The notes: a model not told the origin generated them from the letters alone. DNA of 7,676 nt from an uncultured Megamonas sp. (GCA_900554895.1 USIX01000109.1:1-7676), one strand, 5' to 3'; shown: positions 1-5,806, counted from the first letter of the stretch. Translations and numbers: made by a program.

Positions 1-2
1 AC

Positions 3-95
3 TGGGCCACAATAGGGCTGACTCTTGAACCCTTACCGTTAGGGGCAGGGTTGCATTGTGTCAATAAAAAAATTTCTATGTGTCATTTTCTTTGA
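3..95 (+). pseudogene. Truncated 3' fragment of a ribosomal-protection tetracycline-resistance gene (tet(W)/tet(O)/tet(Q) type), 5' part outside the window
   Basis: An open frame enters from the left edge and ends at the TGA at 93-95. Its first codons read WATIGLTLEPLPLGAGL. This matches my memory of the strand in domain IV of ribosomal-protection Tet proteins (WATxGLxxEPLPLGxG followed by QYES or similar), and fits them better than housekeeping EF-G (usually xVEPLPRGSG). Such proteins are about 640 residues GTPases that remove tetracycline from the ribosome; this motif lies roughly 450-470 residues in. After about codon 17 (near position 53-56) the family sequence is lost: LHCVNKKISMCHFL and a stop follow in place of the usual continuation. 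The rest of domain IV and all of domain V are missing, so the product should not protect ribosomes. Only about 50 bases support this identification, and a contig-end assembly artefact is possible. Confidence 0.6.
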
Positions 96-376
96 TAAAA
101 AACGAACTTAACGAAAAAATATTTTATCTGTAATGTAGTTTTATGATGACTGGCAATAGATGTTGTTATCAGTTTGATTTGGTACAGTTGAATACTTGAA
201 GGCACGAGCCAATGCCAAACATTTCGAGCTGTTTTATCGACTGAATTTATAAAAGAGATTTGAAAGATTGCCGAGTGTAGCAATAGCGAAATATAAAATA
301 GAAATAATTTTAGCAGGATTTTGCAGGAAAAAATTTAAATATAAAAATAATAAGATAAAGAAAGGTTCTGATTGGC
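96..376. other. AT-rich intergenic stretch, no supported gene
   Basis: This 281-base stretch separates the tet remnant from the FAH-family gene. Its right end holds the likely promoter and ribosome binding site of that gene. On the minus strand, one frame from about 293 down to 141 stays open except for a single stop at 234-236. It reads like degraded protein sequence (an upstream piece ending LSNLFYKFSR, a downstream piece beginning NSSKCLALARAFK). I do not recognise it, and no start or ribosome binding site supports it. A decayed insertion-sequence or mobile-element remnant is possible but unproven. Confidence 0.4.
268..297 (+). promoter_or_regulatory. Possible sigma-70-type promoter for the FAH-family gene
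   Basis: TTGCCG (268-273) and TATAAA (292-297) are separated by 18 bases, which would start transcription near 304 and give a leader of about 73 bases before the ATG at 377. The -35 match is weak and the whole area is AT-rich, so chance matches are likely. Confidence 0.3.
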
Positions 377-1264
377 ATGAAATTTGTTCGGTATCTACAA
401 AATGATACGGTGGAAATCGGTATATTCAATGCAGAAGAAACAGCTGTAATGAATTTGAAAAATGTTTTTTTGCAGAAAGATTTATCGACGATGCAAAAAG
501 TTGTAGAAAATCTGACGGATAAGGACATAGATAAACTGCACAGCTGGCTGCAGAATGAAAAATTGTTCAAGACGAAAACAAAGGACATAAAAATTATGGC
601 ACCAATAGAACGGCCATTGCATGATATTTTATGTGTCGGTGTGAATTACAGTGCGCATTTGCAGGAAGCAAAGGACAGAGTGGACGGTTTTAAGAAGGAA
701 ACGAATGATGCCGTTTACTTTAGTAAACGGGCGGTAAAAATACTGGGCAGCAATGAAAAAGTACAAGCATGTTTCGATATTGACAGTGCAGTTGACTATG
801 AGGTGGAACTTGCGGTTATTATCGGTAAGACGGGAAAAAACATACCGAGGGAAAATGCAGAAGATTATATTTTCGGTTACAGCATATTCAATGATTTTTC
901 TTCGCGTCGTCTGCAGAAAAAACATATGCAGTGGTTCAGAGGAAAATCATTGGATACGTACAGTGCAATGGGACCGGTTATTCTGCATAAATCGGCACTG
1001 CCTTTCCCTGTGGAAGTTGATGTAAAATGCAGCGTAAACGGCGAGCTGCGTCAAAATTCCAATACCAAATTGTTTTTGCATGATATTCCGTATATAATTG
1101 CAGAACTATCGCAGGGAATGACGCTGGAGGCAGGCGATATCATTGCAACGGGAACGCCGTCCGGTGTAGGAATGGGTTATAAACCGGGCAAATGGCTGAA
1201 AAAAGGTGATACAGTAATATGTGAAATACAGCCAATCGGGAAATTAATAAATATTATAGAATAA
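377..1264 (+). CDS. Fumarylacetoacetate hydrolase (FAH) family protein, substrate unknown
   Basis: This encodes a 295-residue cytosolic metal-dependent enzyme of the FAH superfamily, whose members hydrolyse, decarboxylate or isomerise diketo or enol acids (acylpyruvases, HpcE-type isomerases, oxaloacetate decarboxylases). A small N-terminal domain (about 1-75) precedes the catalytic fold. Visible motifs are GVNYSAH (88-94), DYEVELAVIIGK (140-151) with the presumed metal-binding Glu142 and Glu144, FNDFSSRRLQ (171-180) with presumed metal ligand Asp173, FRGKSLDTY (187-195), and GDIIATGTPSGVG (253-265). In most relatives the third motif is NDxSARDxQ; here Arg178 replaces the Asp of ARD, so substrate preference may differ. 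The ATG at 377 follows AAAGAAAGG (357-365) with an 11-base spacer. The gene stands alone, convergent with coaBC and sharing its terminator. No pathway neighbour reveals the substrate. The family call is firm; any specific reaction would be a guess. Confidence 0.93.
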   Translation: MKFVRYLQNDTVEIGIFNAEETAVMNLKNVFLQKDLSTMQKVVENLTDKDIDKLHSWLQNEKLFKTKTKDIKIMAPIERPLHDILCVGVNYSAHLQEAKDRVDGFKKETNDAVYFSKRAVKILGSNEKVQACFDIDSAVDYEVELAVIIGKTGKNIPRENAEDYIFGYSIFNDFSSRRLQKKHMQWFRGKSLDTYSAMGPVILHKSALPFPVEVDVKCSVNGELRQNSNTKLFLHDIPYIIAELSQGMTLEAGDIIATGTPSGVGMGYKPGKWLKKGDTVICEIQPIGKLINIIE

Positions 1265-1267
1265 AAA

Positions 1268-1291
1268 AACTGCTGAGATTTCTCAGCAGTT
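1268..1291. terminator. Bidirectional intrinsic terminator between the FAH-family gene and coaBC
   Basis: A perfect inverted repeat, AACTGCTGAGA (1268-1278) and TCTCAGCAGTT (1281-1291), folds into a stem of about 10 base pairs with a four-base loop. It is followed on the plus strand by a T-run through 1297 and on the minus strand by a run of seven T (complement of 1263-1269). It can therefore end transcription of both convergent genes. The coaBC stop codon (1283-1285) and its last sense codons lie inside the hairpin and the T-run. Confidence 0.93.
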
Positions 1292-2497
1292 TTTTTTGTT
1301 CATTTTTTCTTCAACCGTATCGAGTATCAGTTGAGCAAGTTCTGTTTTTTGCATAAGCGGAGCCTGTTTTATCTGTCCGTCGCAGGTAATGATTTTAGCA
1401 ATATTTGTATCGACGTTGAACCCTGCCTGTGCCTGACTTACATCGTTGGCAACAATCATATCCAGATTTTTACGCTGCAATTTGCCTTGAGCGTATTCAA
1501 GAACATTCTGCGTTTCAGCAGCAAAGCCGACTAGATACTGATTGGATGTTTTCTTTTCTCCGAGTCCCTTCAATATGTCTGGATTTTTCACAAGTTCAAT
1601 CGTCATTGTTTCATCCGATTTTTTTATTTTCTGTTCAGCCACGTCTTTTACGCGGTAATCGGAAACGGCGGCTGCCATAATCGTTATATCGCAGTCCGGA
1701 AAATACTGTTCAATATTTGCCTGCATATCGCGTGCGGACTCGACTTTGATGAGTTTTACGTTGCGTGGTGCGGGAAGACTGGTGATACCGGAAACGAGCA
1801 CTACTTGTGCGCCACGGTCGGCTGCCTCCTGTGCAATGGCATAGCCCATCTTGCCGCTGGAACGGTTGCTGATATAGCGGACAGGGTCGATAGGCTCTCT
1901 TGTACCTGCTGCGCTTACGATTACTTTTTTACCGGCAAGTGTCTGTTTTTTTTCAGCAGAAAAATAATTTTCCACTTCATGGAATAAATCAACTGCCTCC
2001 GGCAGACGACCTACTCCGTTTATACCGCAGGCAAGATGTCCGCTGGCCGGTTCGATTATCTTGTAGCCGAAACTGCAAAGCGTTTTTAAATTGCGCTGAG
2101 TAATCGGATTGGTAAACATATTGCTGTTCATGGCGGGTGCCAAAAGTACGGGAGCTTTCGTCGCCATGATTACGGTCGTGAGCATGTCGTCAGCAATGCC
2201 GCTGGCGATTTTACCGATGACATTGGCTGTAGCCGGTGCTATTAGCACTAAATCCGCCAAATTGGCAAGAGCAATATGTTCGACATTCCAATTTGTCACC
2301 TTTTCCCACATGGAAACATTGACGGGATTGCCGCTTATTTCCTGAAAAGTGAGCGGAGCGACGAAATTAGTAGCTTCCTTTGTCATTACTACATGTATGT
2401 TGGCGCCGGTTTTGCGCAGGCGGCTGGCAACTTCGATGACTTTGTAGACGGCAATTCCGCCGCATACGGCAAGCAGGATGTTTTTATCTTTCAGCAT
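1283..2497 (-). CDS. coaBC: Bifunctional phosphopantothenoylcysteine decarboxylase / phosphopantothenate-cysteine ligase (Dfp)
   Basis: This 404-residue enzyme carries out two consecutive steps of coenzyme A synthesis in the cytosol. CoaB couples 4'-phosphopantothenate to cysteine using CTP, and CoaC decarboxylates the product with FMN to 4'-phosphopantetheine. The N-terminal flavoprotein half (about 1-185) shows GGIAVYK (13-19), the catalytic His74 in NVEHI, APATANVIGK (87-96), PAMN with Asn124, and the active-site Cys157 in LACGINGVGRLPE. The C-terminal ligase half (about 188-395) shows AAGTREPIDPVR (196-207), SNRSSGKMG (210-218) with Asn211, AAAVSDY (275-281), a Lys-rich KIKK stretch (290-293) and FAAET (325-329). 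Both active sites look intact and the length is normal. The ATG at 2497 follows AAGGAG (complement of 2505-2510) with a 7-base spacer. It is the last gene of the minus-strand operon, 14 bases after rpoZ, and its 3' end lies in the shared terminator. Confidence 0.97.
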   Translation of the reverse strand: MLKDKNILLAVCGGIAVYKVIEVASRLRKTGANIHVVMTKEATNFVAPLTFQEISGNPVNVSMWEKVTNWNVEHIALANLADLVLIAPATANVIGKIASGIADDMLTTVIMATKAPVLLAPAMNSNMFTNPITQRNLKTLCSFGYKIIEPASGHLACGINGVGRLPEAVDLFHEVENYFSAEKKQTLAGKKVIVSAAGTREPIDPVRYISNRSSGKMGYAIAQEAADRGAQVVLVSGITSLPAPRNVKLIKVESARDMQANIEQYFPDCDITIMAAAVSDYRVKDVAEQKIKKSDETMTIELVKNPDILKGLGEKKTSNQYLVGFAAETQNVLEYAQGKLQRKNLDMIVANDVSQAQAGFNVDTNIAKIITCDGQIKQAPLMQKTELAQLILDTVEEKMNKKNC

Positions 2498-2511
2498 AGT
2501 TTAGCTCCTTA

Positions 2512-2724
2512 TTATAAGGACTTTTTTTCACGTTTATAAGTGATTTTGTCTTCAGCGATTTCTTCCAGAGCGTTCGTAACGTCCTTGTGCGACTGCAATA
2601 CAGATTTAACTTCCGAGCCGGTCAAAATCTGTCTTGCTCTTTTAGCTGCTAAAACAACTAAAGTGTATTTACTGTCAACTTTCGGTAAAAGCTGGTCCAT
2701 AGAAGGATGTACAATATCCATCAT
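2512..2724 (-). CDS. rpoZ: DNA-directed RNA polymerase subunit omega
   Basis: This 70-residue protein is the small omega subunit of RNA polymerase, which chaperones and clamps the beta-prime subunit. The family core is clear: MDQLLPKVDSKYTLVVLAAK (9-28) followed by RARQ (29-32), then SHKDVTNALEEIAEDKI (45-61), ending in a basic tail. Length is typical of Bacillota omega. Two adjacent ATG codons occur (2724-2722 and 2721-2719). I chose the first because AGGAG (complement of 2732-2736) sits 7 bases upstream of it; starting at the second would only remove one Met. It lies 23 bases downstream of gmk and 14 bases upstream of coaBC, the standard Bacillota order. The gene is short but the identification is secure. 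Confidence 0.95.
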   Translation of the reverse strand: MMDIVHPSMDQLLPKVDSKYTLVVLAAKRARQILTGSEVKSVLQSHKDVTNALEEIAEDKITYKREKKSL

Positions 2725-2747
2725 AAATCCTCTCCTTTTAAATCAAT

Positions 2748-3368
2748 TTACTGTTTTTCGTGCATAAGCTCCTGCAGCTTATCTAAATTATTATACACTG
2801 CACAGCGTTCTGCTTCAATAATATGTTCAATTTTTGCAACGACATTATCGACAACATCGTTAACGATTACGTAATCATAATTGTTGCCGCGGGAAATTTC
2901 ACCGATGGCTTCATCAAGGCGGCGTACGATAGCTTCTTCCGAATCCTTACCGCGTCCGCGGATGCGTCGTTCCAGTTCTGCCAGCGACGGCGGAATTAAA
3001 AATATAAATGTAGCTTCTTTTAAGAATATTTTCTGTACATTCATTGCGCCTTTCGTATCGATTTCCAGCAGCATATCGCGGCCGCTCTCCAGAACTTCGC
3101 GCACTTTTTCAACCGGCGTGCCGTAATAATTGCCGTATACTTCTGCCCATTCCAGCAGTTTATTTTCTGCTATCATCTGCTGAAATTCTTCTTTTGACAT
3201 AAACCAGTAATCTTTGCCGTTTACTTCGCCGACGCGCGGCATACGTGTTGTTGCGGAAATAGAATAGGCTATTTCGCTGTGTTTTTCCAGTAATTGTTTA
3301 CAGACAGTTCCTTTACCGGTACCGGACGGACCGGAAATGACTATCAAATTCCCCTTTTTCTTACTCAT
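2748..3368 (-). CDS. gmk: Guanylate kinase
   Basis: This 206-residue cytosolic kinase converts GMP and ATP to GDP and ADP, feeding GTP, dGTP and (p)ppGpp pools. Motifs in order are the P-loop GPSGTGKG (13-20), the GMP-binding region [20 protein letters not shown] (36-55), [15 protein letters not shown] (71-85), LLEIDTKGA (100-108, commonly LEIDVQGA), the Arg-rich lid [18 protein letters not shown] (134-151) and [11 protein letters not shown] (170-180). Length matches the family. The ATG overlaps the end of remA by 8 bases (ATGAGTAA), a translationally coupled arrangement, and AAAAGGA (complement of 3377-3383) lies about 8 bases upstream. Position between remA and rpoZ is the conserved Bacillota context, linking nucleotide metabolism to the RNA polymerase subunit gene. 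Confidence 0.97.
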   Translation of the reverse strand: MSKKKGNLIVISGPSGTGKGTVCKQLLEKHSEIAYSISATTRMPRVGEVNGKDYWFMSKEEFQQMIAENKLLEWAEVYGNYYGTPVEKVREVLESGRDMLLEIDTKGAMNVQKIFLKEATFIFLIPPSLAELERRIRGRGKDSEEAIVRRLDEAIGEISRGNNYDYVIVNDVVDNVVAKIEHIIEAERCAVYNNLDKLQELMHEKQ

Positions 3369-3633
3369 TGCTATAATCCTTTTCCTTATTTAAATTAATA
3401 TTAATTCTGCCCGCTACCGTTTCCGGCTGGACGGCGGATAAAATAACATGACCGCTGTCCATAATAATTACGGAGCGGGTTTTTTTTCCAAAAGATGCGT
3501 CAATTAGTTTTTTTGTCTCTTTTGCATCTGCAATTATGCGTTTTATTGGTGCCGATTCGGCACCGACTATGGAAATAATTCTGTTGGCAGCTACAATATT
3601 GCCGTAACCGACGTTTATCAGATTAACCTTCAT
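3361..3633 (-). CDS. remA: RemA-family DNA-binding regulator (DUF370)
   Basis: This 90-residue protein belongs to the DUF370/RemA family. In Bacillus subtilis RemA is an oligomeric DNA-binding activator of extracellular-matrix and osmoprotection operons. The family signature is strong: [19 protein letters not shown] (5-23), [10 protein letters not shown] (25-34), [20 protein letters not shown] (43-62) and [13 protein letters not shown] (64-76). The tail after about residue 77 ([12 protein letters not shown]) is low in conservation. The ATG at 3633 is preceded by AAAGGTG (complement of 3641-3647) with a 7-base spacer. The stop codon overlaps the gmk start. The family call is firm from my memory of the B. 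subtilis protein. The target genes in this organism are unknown and need not be biofilm genes. Confidence 0.94.
   Translation of the reverse strand: MKVNLINVGYGNIVAANRIISIVGAESAPIKRIIADAKETKKLIDASFGKKTRSVIIMDSGHVILSAVQPETVAGRININLNKEKDYSNE
3548..3564. repeat. Palindrome GGTGCCG-ATT-CGGCACC inside remA
   Basis: Seven-base arms (3548-3554 and 3558-3564) flank a 3-base centre. The core differs by a single base from the palindrome at 7625-7639 downstream of rqcH. Here it encodes the conserved VGAESAP stretch of RemA, so codon choice alone could create it. Confidence 0.6.
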
Positions 3634-3652
3634 TACTGTTCACCTTTAGCGG

Positions 3653-4549
3653 TTATTCGATATTTTGAATTTGTTCGCGGATTTTTTCCAGTTCACTTTT
3701 TATTTCTACAACCAGTTTGGCGATAAGGGCATTATTGGCTTTAGAGGCCATAGTATTCGTTTCGCGGTTCATCTCCTGTACGATAAAATCCATTTTTCTG
3801 CCGATATTGACTTTTGTATTCAATGTTTCATTGAATTGCTGCAGATGACTGTCCATGCGTACAAGTTCTTCGGTTATGTCCATTTTATCCGCCATTATGG
3901 CACATTCCTGAATAATGCGGCTTTCTTCGATATCTGTTTCCGCCAATAGAGAATGCAGTGTTTCGATTAAATGAGAGCGGTAATTTTCCAGGCGCTCCGG
4001 TGCTGCTGTTCGTATTTGCTGTACTAAATCGGCGATAACAGTAATGCGTTTGTTTAAATCTTTTTTTAGGTTTTCGCCTTCAATCATTTTCATTTGAATG
4101 AATGCTTCAGTTGCTTTTGTAACAGTGTTCAGCAGCAAAGGTTTAATTTCTTCCAGATTAAGCTGAACATCTTCTTCATTGATAATACCGGGATATGCAG
4201 CTAAATCAAGCAGTGAAACTTTGTCAAATTTAGTTTTTTTATGCAGTTTTTTGATGACTGTTTCAATTTCCTGCAAGCTGTTATAATAAGCGGCAAGTAA
4301 ATCCTTATCAACCGATAATTGTTTTTTGTTATCGCTGTTATTAACAAAATTTATATAAATATCTATTTTGCCGCGCAGATTGTATTCATTTAAAACGCTG
4401 ATTATATCCGTTTCCAGTGAACGCAAAGTGCTCGGCATACGTACCGATACATCACGGTAGCGATTGTTGACAGCTTTCATTTCAACACCGATTTTATATT
4501 GACCGTCATCAAATTGTGCGCTGCCGAAACCGGTCATACTTCTTGGCAC
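3653..4549 (-). CDS. yicC: YicC/YloC-family endoribonuclease
   Basis: This 298-residue protein belongs to the YicC/YloC family, shown in E. coli and B. subtilis to be an endoribonuclease involved in small-RNA and mRNA turnover. The N-terminal domain starts with the hallmark MTGFG (5-9) and continues with EMKAVNNRYRDVSVRMP (23-39). A charged helical middle contains EGENLKKDL (157-165). The C-terminal DUF1732 domain has ESRIIQECAIMADKMDITEE (209-228), GRKMDFIVQEMNRETNT (250-266) and the usual ending SELEKIREQIQNIE (285-298). Length is normal and nothing is missing. The start is GTG (4549-4547), chosen because AGGAGG (complement of 4556-4561) lies 6 bases upstream; the ATG four codons later would be too far from it. 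That ribosome binding site overlaps the dapF stop codon (TAAAGGAGG), suggesting translational coupling with dapF. The remA start follows 19 bases after its stop. Confidence 0.95.
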   Translation of the reverse strand: MPRSMTGFGSAQFDDGQYKIGVEMKAVNNRYRDVSVRMPSTLRSLETDIISVLNEYNLRGKIDIYINFVNNSDNKKQLSVDKDLLAAYYNSLQEIETVIKKLHKKTKFDKVSLLDLAAYPGIINEEDVQLNLEEIKPLLLNTVTKATEAFIQMKMIEGENLKKDLNKRITVIADLVQQIRTAAPERLENYRSHLIETLHSLLAETDIEESRIIQECAIMADKMDITEELVRMDSHLQQFNETLNTKVNIGRKMDFIVQEMNRETNTMASKANNALIAKLVVEIKSELEKIREQIQNIE

Positions 4550-4555
4550 GATAAT

Positions 4556-4564
4556 CCTCCTTTA
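4556..4564 (-). promoter_or_regulatory. yicC ribosome binding site overlapping the dapF stop codon
   Basis: On the minus strand TAAAGGAGG contains the dapF stop TAA (4564-4562) directly joined to the AGGAGG that serves yicC, 6 bases before its GTG start. Ribosomes terminating on dapF would sit on the yicC initiation region, which supports both the GTG start and coupling. Confidence 0.85.
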
Positions 4565-5392
4565 GTCTGTCCAAACAGCTTCGTATACTTTAGTGGCAGG
4601 ACCGGTCATATAAATATGATTATTGTCCGCCCATTCAATCGTAAGTACGCCGCCGTCAAGCTCTACGTTTATTTTTCTTTTCGTCAGTTTATTGAGTATG
4701 CAGGCGACACCTGTTGCACAGGAGCCGGTACCGCAGGCGAGTGTTATGCCTGCACCGCGTTCCCAAACACGCATACGCACATATTCGTCATTTTTTACTT
4801 CGACAAATTCAGTATTAGTTTTACGCGGGAAAAAGCTGTGCATTTCGAATTTAGGGCCTATTTTTTCCAGTTCTACAGCATTGATATCGTCAACAAAAAC
4901 GACACAGTGCGGATTGCCCATAGATACGCACGTCATTTTATAATTCTGTCCGTCAACTTCGATATTTTCGCTTATGACTTTGTTACTGCCAAAGCCTGCT
5001 ACCGGAATTTTATCGCCTTCCAGAACGGGCTTGCCCATATCCACATGAACGGTGCCGTCAGGTTGAATTTCCGGAATAATAATGCCTGCACCCGTTTCTA
5101 CCGTGAATTTGCGTTTATCCGTAAGGCCGAGCTCGCAGACAGCTTTAGCAAAACAGCGAATGCCGTTACCGCACATTTCTGCTTCACTGCCGTCACTGTT
5201 GATAATCTGCATACGAAAGTCAGCAGTTTTTGATGGTAAAATAAAAATAACGCCGTCAGCGCCTGCACCGAAATGGCGGTCGCAGATTTTTTCGGCATTG
5301 TTTCTGATTTCAGATACATCTTCATTGTTGAAAGCATTTACCAATACGAAATCATTTCCGCAAGCCTGCCATTTTACAAAATTAAATTTCAT
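4562..5392 (-). CDS. dapF: Diaminopimelate epimerase
   Basis: This 276-residue cofactor-independent epimerase converts LL-diaminopimelate to meso-diaminopimelate, the direct precursor of lysine and the cross-linking residue of meso-DAP peptidoglycan. Both catalytic cysteines are present: Cys74 in EMCGNGIRCFAK (72-83) and Cys220 in ACGTGSCATG (219-228). Other family marks are KWQACGNDF (7-15), HFGAGADGV (40-48), NSDGSEAEMCGNG (65-77), MGNPHCVVF (158-166) and WERGAGIT (210-217). A longer reading begins with TTG at 5410, but that codon adjoins the GGAGGAGG of the ribosome binding site (complement of 5401-5408). The ATG at 5392 lies 8 bases after it and gives the usual start, MKFNFVKWQACGNDF. It is the first gene of the operon, with its own promoter just upstream. 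Length and motifs are normal. Confidence 0.97.
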   Translation of the reverse strand: MKFNFVKWQACGNDFVLVNAFNNEDVSEIRNNAEKICDRHFGAGADGVIFILPSKTADFRMQIINSDGSEAEMCGNGIRCFAKAVCELGLTDKRKFTVETGAGIIIPEIQPDGTVHVDMGKPVLEGDKIPVAGFGSNKVISENIEVDGQNYKMTCVSMGNPHCVVFVDDINAVELEKIGPKFEMHSFFPRKTNTEFVEVKNDEYVRMRVWERGAGITLACGTGSCATGVACILNKLTKRKINVELDGGVLTIEWADNNHIYMTGPATKVYEAVWTD

Positions 5393-5400
5393 TACAAAAT

Positions 5401-5408
5401 CCTCCTCC
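5401..5408 (-). promoter_or_regulatory. dapF ribosome binding site
   Basis: The minus strand reads GGAGGAGG, 8 bases ahead of the ATG at 5392. It decides against the upstream TTG at 5410, which would lie beside the site rather than downstream of it. Confidence 0.9.
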
Positions 5409-5423
5409 AAAAATCCTCTTAAG

Positions 5424-5453
5424 ATTTTACCGTAAATTATCTATTGTTTGCAA
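5424..5453 (-). promoter_or_regulatory. Probable sigma-70-type promoter of the dapF operon
   Basis: On the minus strand TTGCAA (5453-5448) is followed after 18 bases by TAAAAT (5429-5424). Transcription would start near 5417, giving a leader of about 25 bases with the ribosome binding site well placed. It would drive dapF-yicC-remA-gmk-rpoZ-coaBC, since no later gap exceeds about 23 bases. Confidence 0.6.
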
Positions 5454-5467
5454 CAAAGAACACAGAT

Positions 5468-5510
5468 TTTATAATAAATAACTAATATACAATTCGCTGT
5501 TTATTATAAA
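5468..5510. repeat. 11-base inverted repeat upstream of the dapF promoter
   Basis: TTTATAATAAA (5468-5478) and TTTATTATAAA (5500-5510) are perfect reverse complements. Their centres are 32 bases apart, close to three helical turns. They lie just upstream of the dapF -35 element. The pair could be an operator or UP-like A/T tracts, but base composition makes chance matches easy. Confidence 0.5.
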
Positions 5511-5611
5511 TAATCCTGCTTATAAATATTATATAGATTTATTGTGAATTAATATATATCAATTATTGCTGAAAAAATGATTAAAAATGTCCAGCTTGAA
5601 AATGGCTGCTA

Positions 5612-5628
5612 TTTACACAATGTGGAAA
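5612..5628. promoter_or_regulatory. Near-palindrome TTTaCACAaTGTGgAAA, possible operator
   Basis: The 17-base element is symmetric about position 5620: TTT, CACA, TGTG and AAA match in mirror image, with only the base beside each CACA/TGTG block breaking symmetry. It lies between the inverted repeats AATGATT (5576-5582) and AATCATT (5629-5635), upstream of the candidate rqcH promoter. No known regulator consensus fits it well. Confidence 0.35.
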
Positions 5629-5666
5629 AATCATTAAAATTAATATATTGCATTTTGATAGGATGA

Positions 5667-5696
5667 TTGGTTTTTGAAAAGACGGTAATATATAAA
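5667..5696 (+). promoter_or_regulatory. Possible promoter of rqcH
   Basis: TTGGTT (5667-5672) and TATAAA (5691-5696) are separated by 18 bases. This would give a leader of about 105 bases before the ATG at 5807. The matches are imperfect and several other AT-rich combinations are possible. Confidence 0.3.
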
Positions 5697-5791
5697 ATGA
5701 GATGAAAGCACTGCAATGCGCTAGCCAGGTTAAACTGATATTTTATACGTTAAAAATTTTTGTTAGAGCGGTATGTAATCGCGTAATTTTG

Positions 5792-5798
5792 AAAGGAG
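5792..5798 (+). promoter_or_regulatory. rqcH ribosome binding site
   Basis: AAAGGAG lies 8 bases before the ATG at 5807. It sets the start of rqcH there and rules out the in-frame ATG at 5702, which has no such site. Confidence 0.9.
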
Positions 5799-5806
5799 TT
5801 ATATGT

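Larger units (their letters stand above)
5393..5806. promoter_or_regulatory. Divergent dapF/rqcH control region
   Basis: This 414-base, very AT-rich stretch has no supported gene. It holds the dapF ribosome binding site and promoter on the minus strand (5401-5453), an 11-base inverted repeat (5468-5510), an inverted AATGATT/AATCATT pair (5576-5582 and 5629-5635) enclosing a near-palindrome at 5612-5628, a candidate plus-strand promoter (5667-5696) and a leader of roughly 105 bases before rqcH. I see no recognisable riboswitch, T-box or tRNA. Confidence 0.75.

Noticed and set aside
57..62. TTGACA on the minus strand as a -35 element
   Set aside because: No -10-like hexamer is found 16-19 bases further along on that strand.
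83..283. 66-residue minus-strand open frame in the left spacer
   Set aside because: No recognisable family, no ribosome binding site, and AT-rich low-information sequence.
4499..5233. 244-residue plus-strand open frame opposite dapF
   Set aside because: It lies antisense to dapF, which has intact catalytic motifs and a good ribosome binding site. The frame has no recognisable domain and no ribosome binding site.
5393..5410. TTG start adding six residues to dapF
   Set aside because: The codon adjoins the GGAGGAGG site itself; the ATG at 5392 has correct spacing and the normal DapF N-terminus.
5469..5481. PerR/Fur-type box similarity in TTATAATAAATAA
   Set aside because: Only one half matches the TTATAATNATTATAA pattern; in such AT-rich DNA this is expected by chance.
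5621..5629. DnaA-box-like TGTGGAAAA
   Set aside because: It differs from TGTGGATAA, stands alone, and no replication-origin genes are nearby.
5702..5806. N-terminal extension of rqcH from the ATG at 5702
   Set aside because: The added 35 residues do not resemble the family, no ribosome binding site precedes them, and AAAGGAG with an ATG at 5807 gives the standard MSLDG start.
5697..5806. Riboswitch or T-box in the rqcH leader
   Set aside because: The leader is about 100 bases and AT-rich, with no conserved core motif or terminator/antiterminator pair that I can see.
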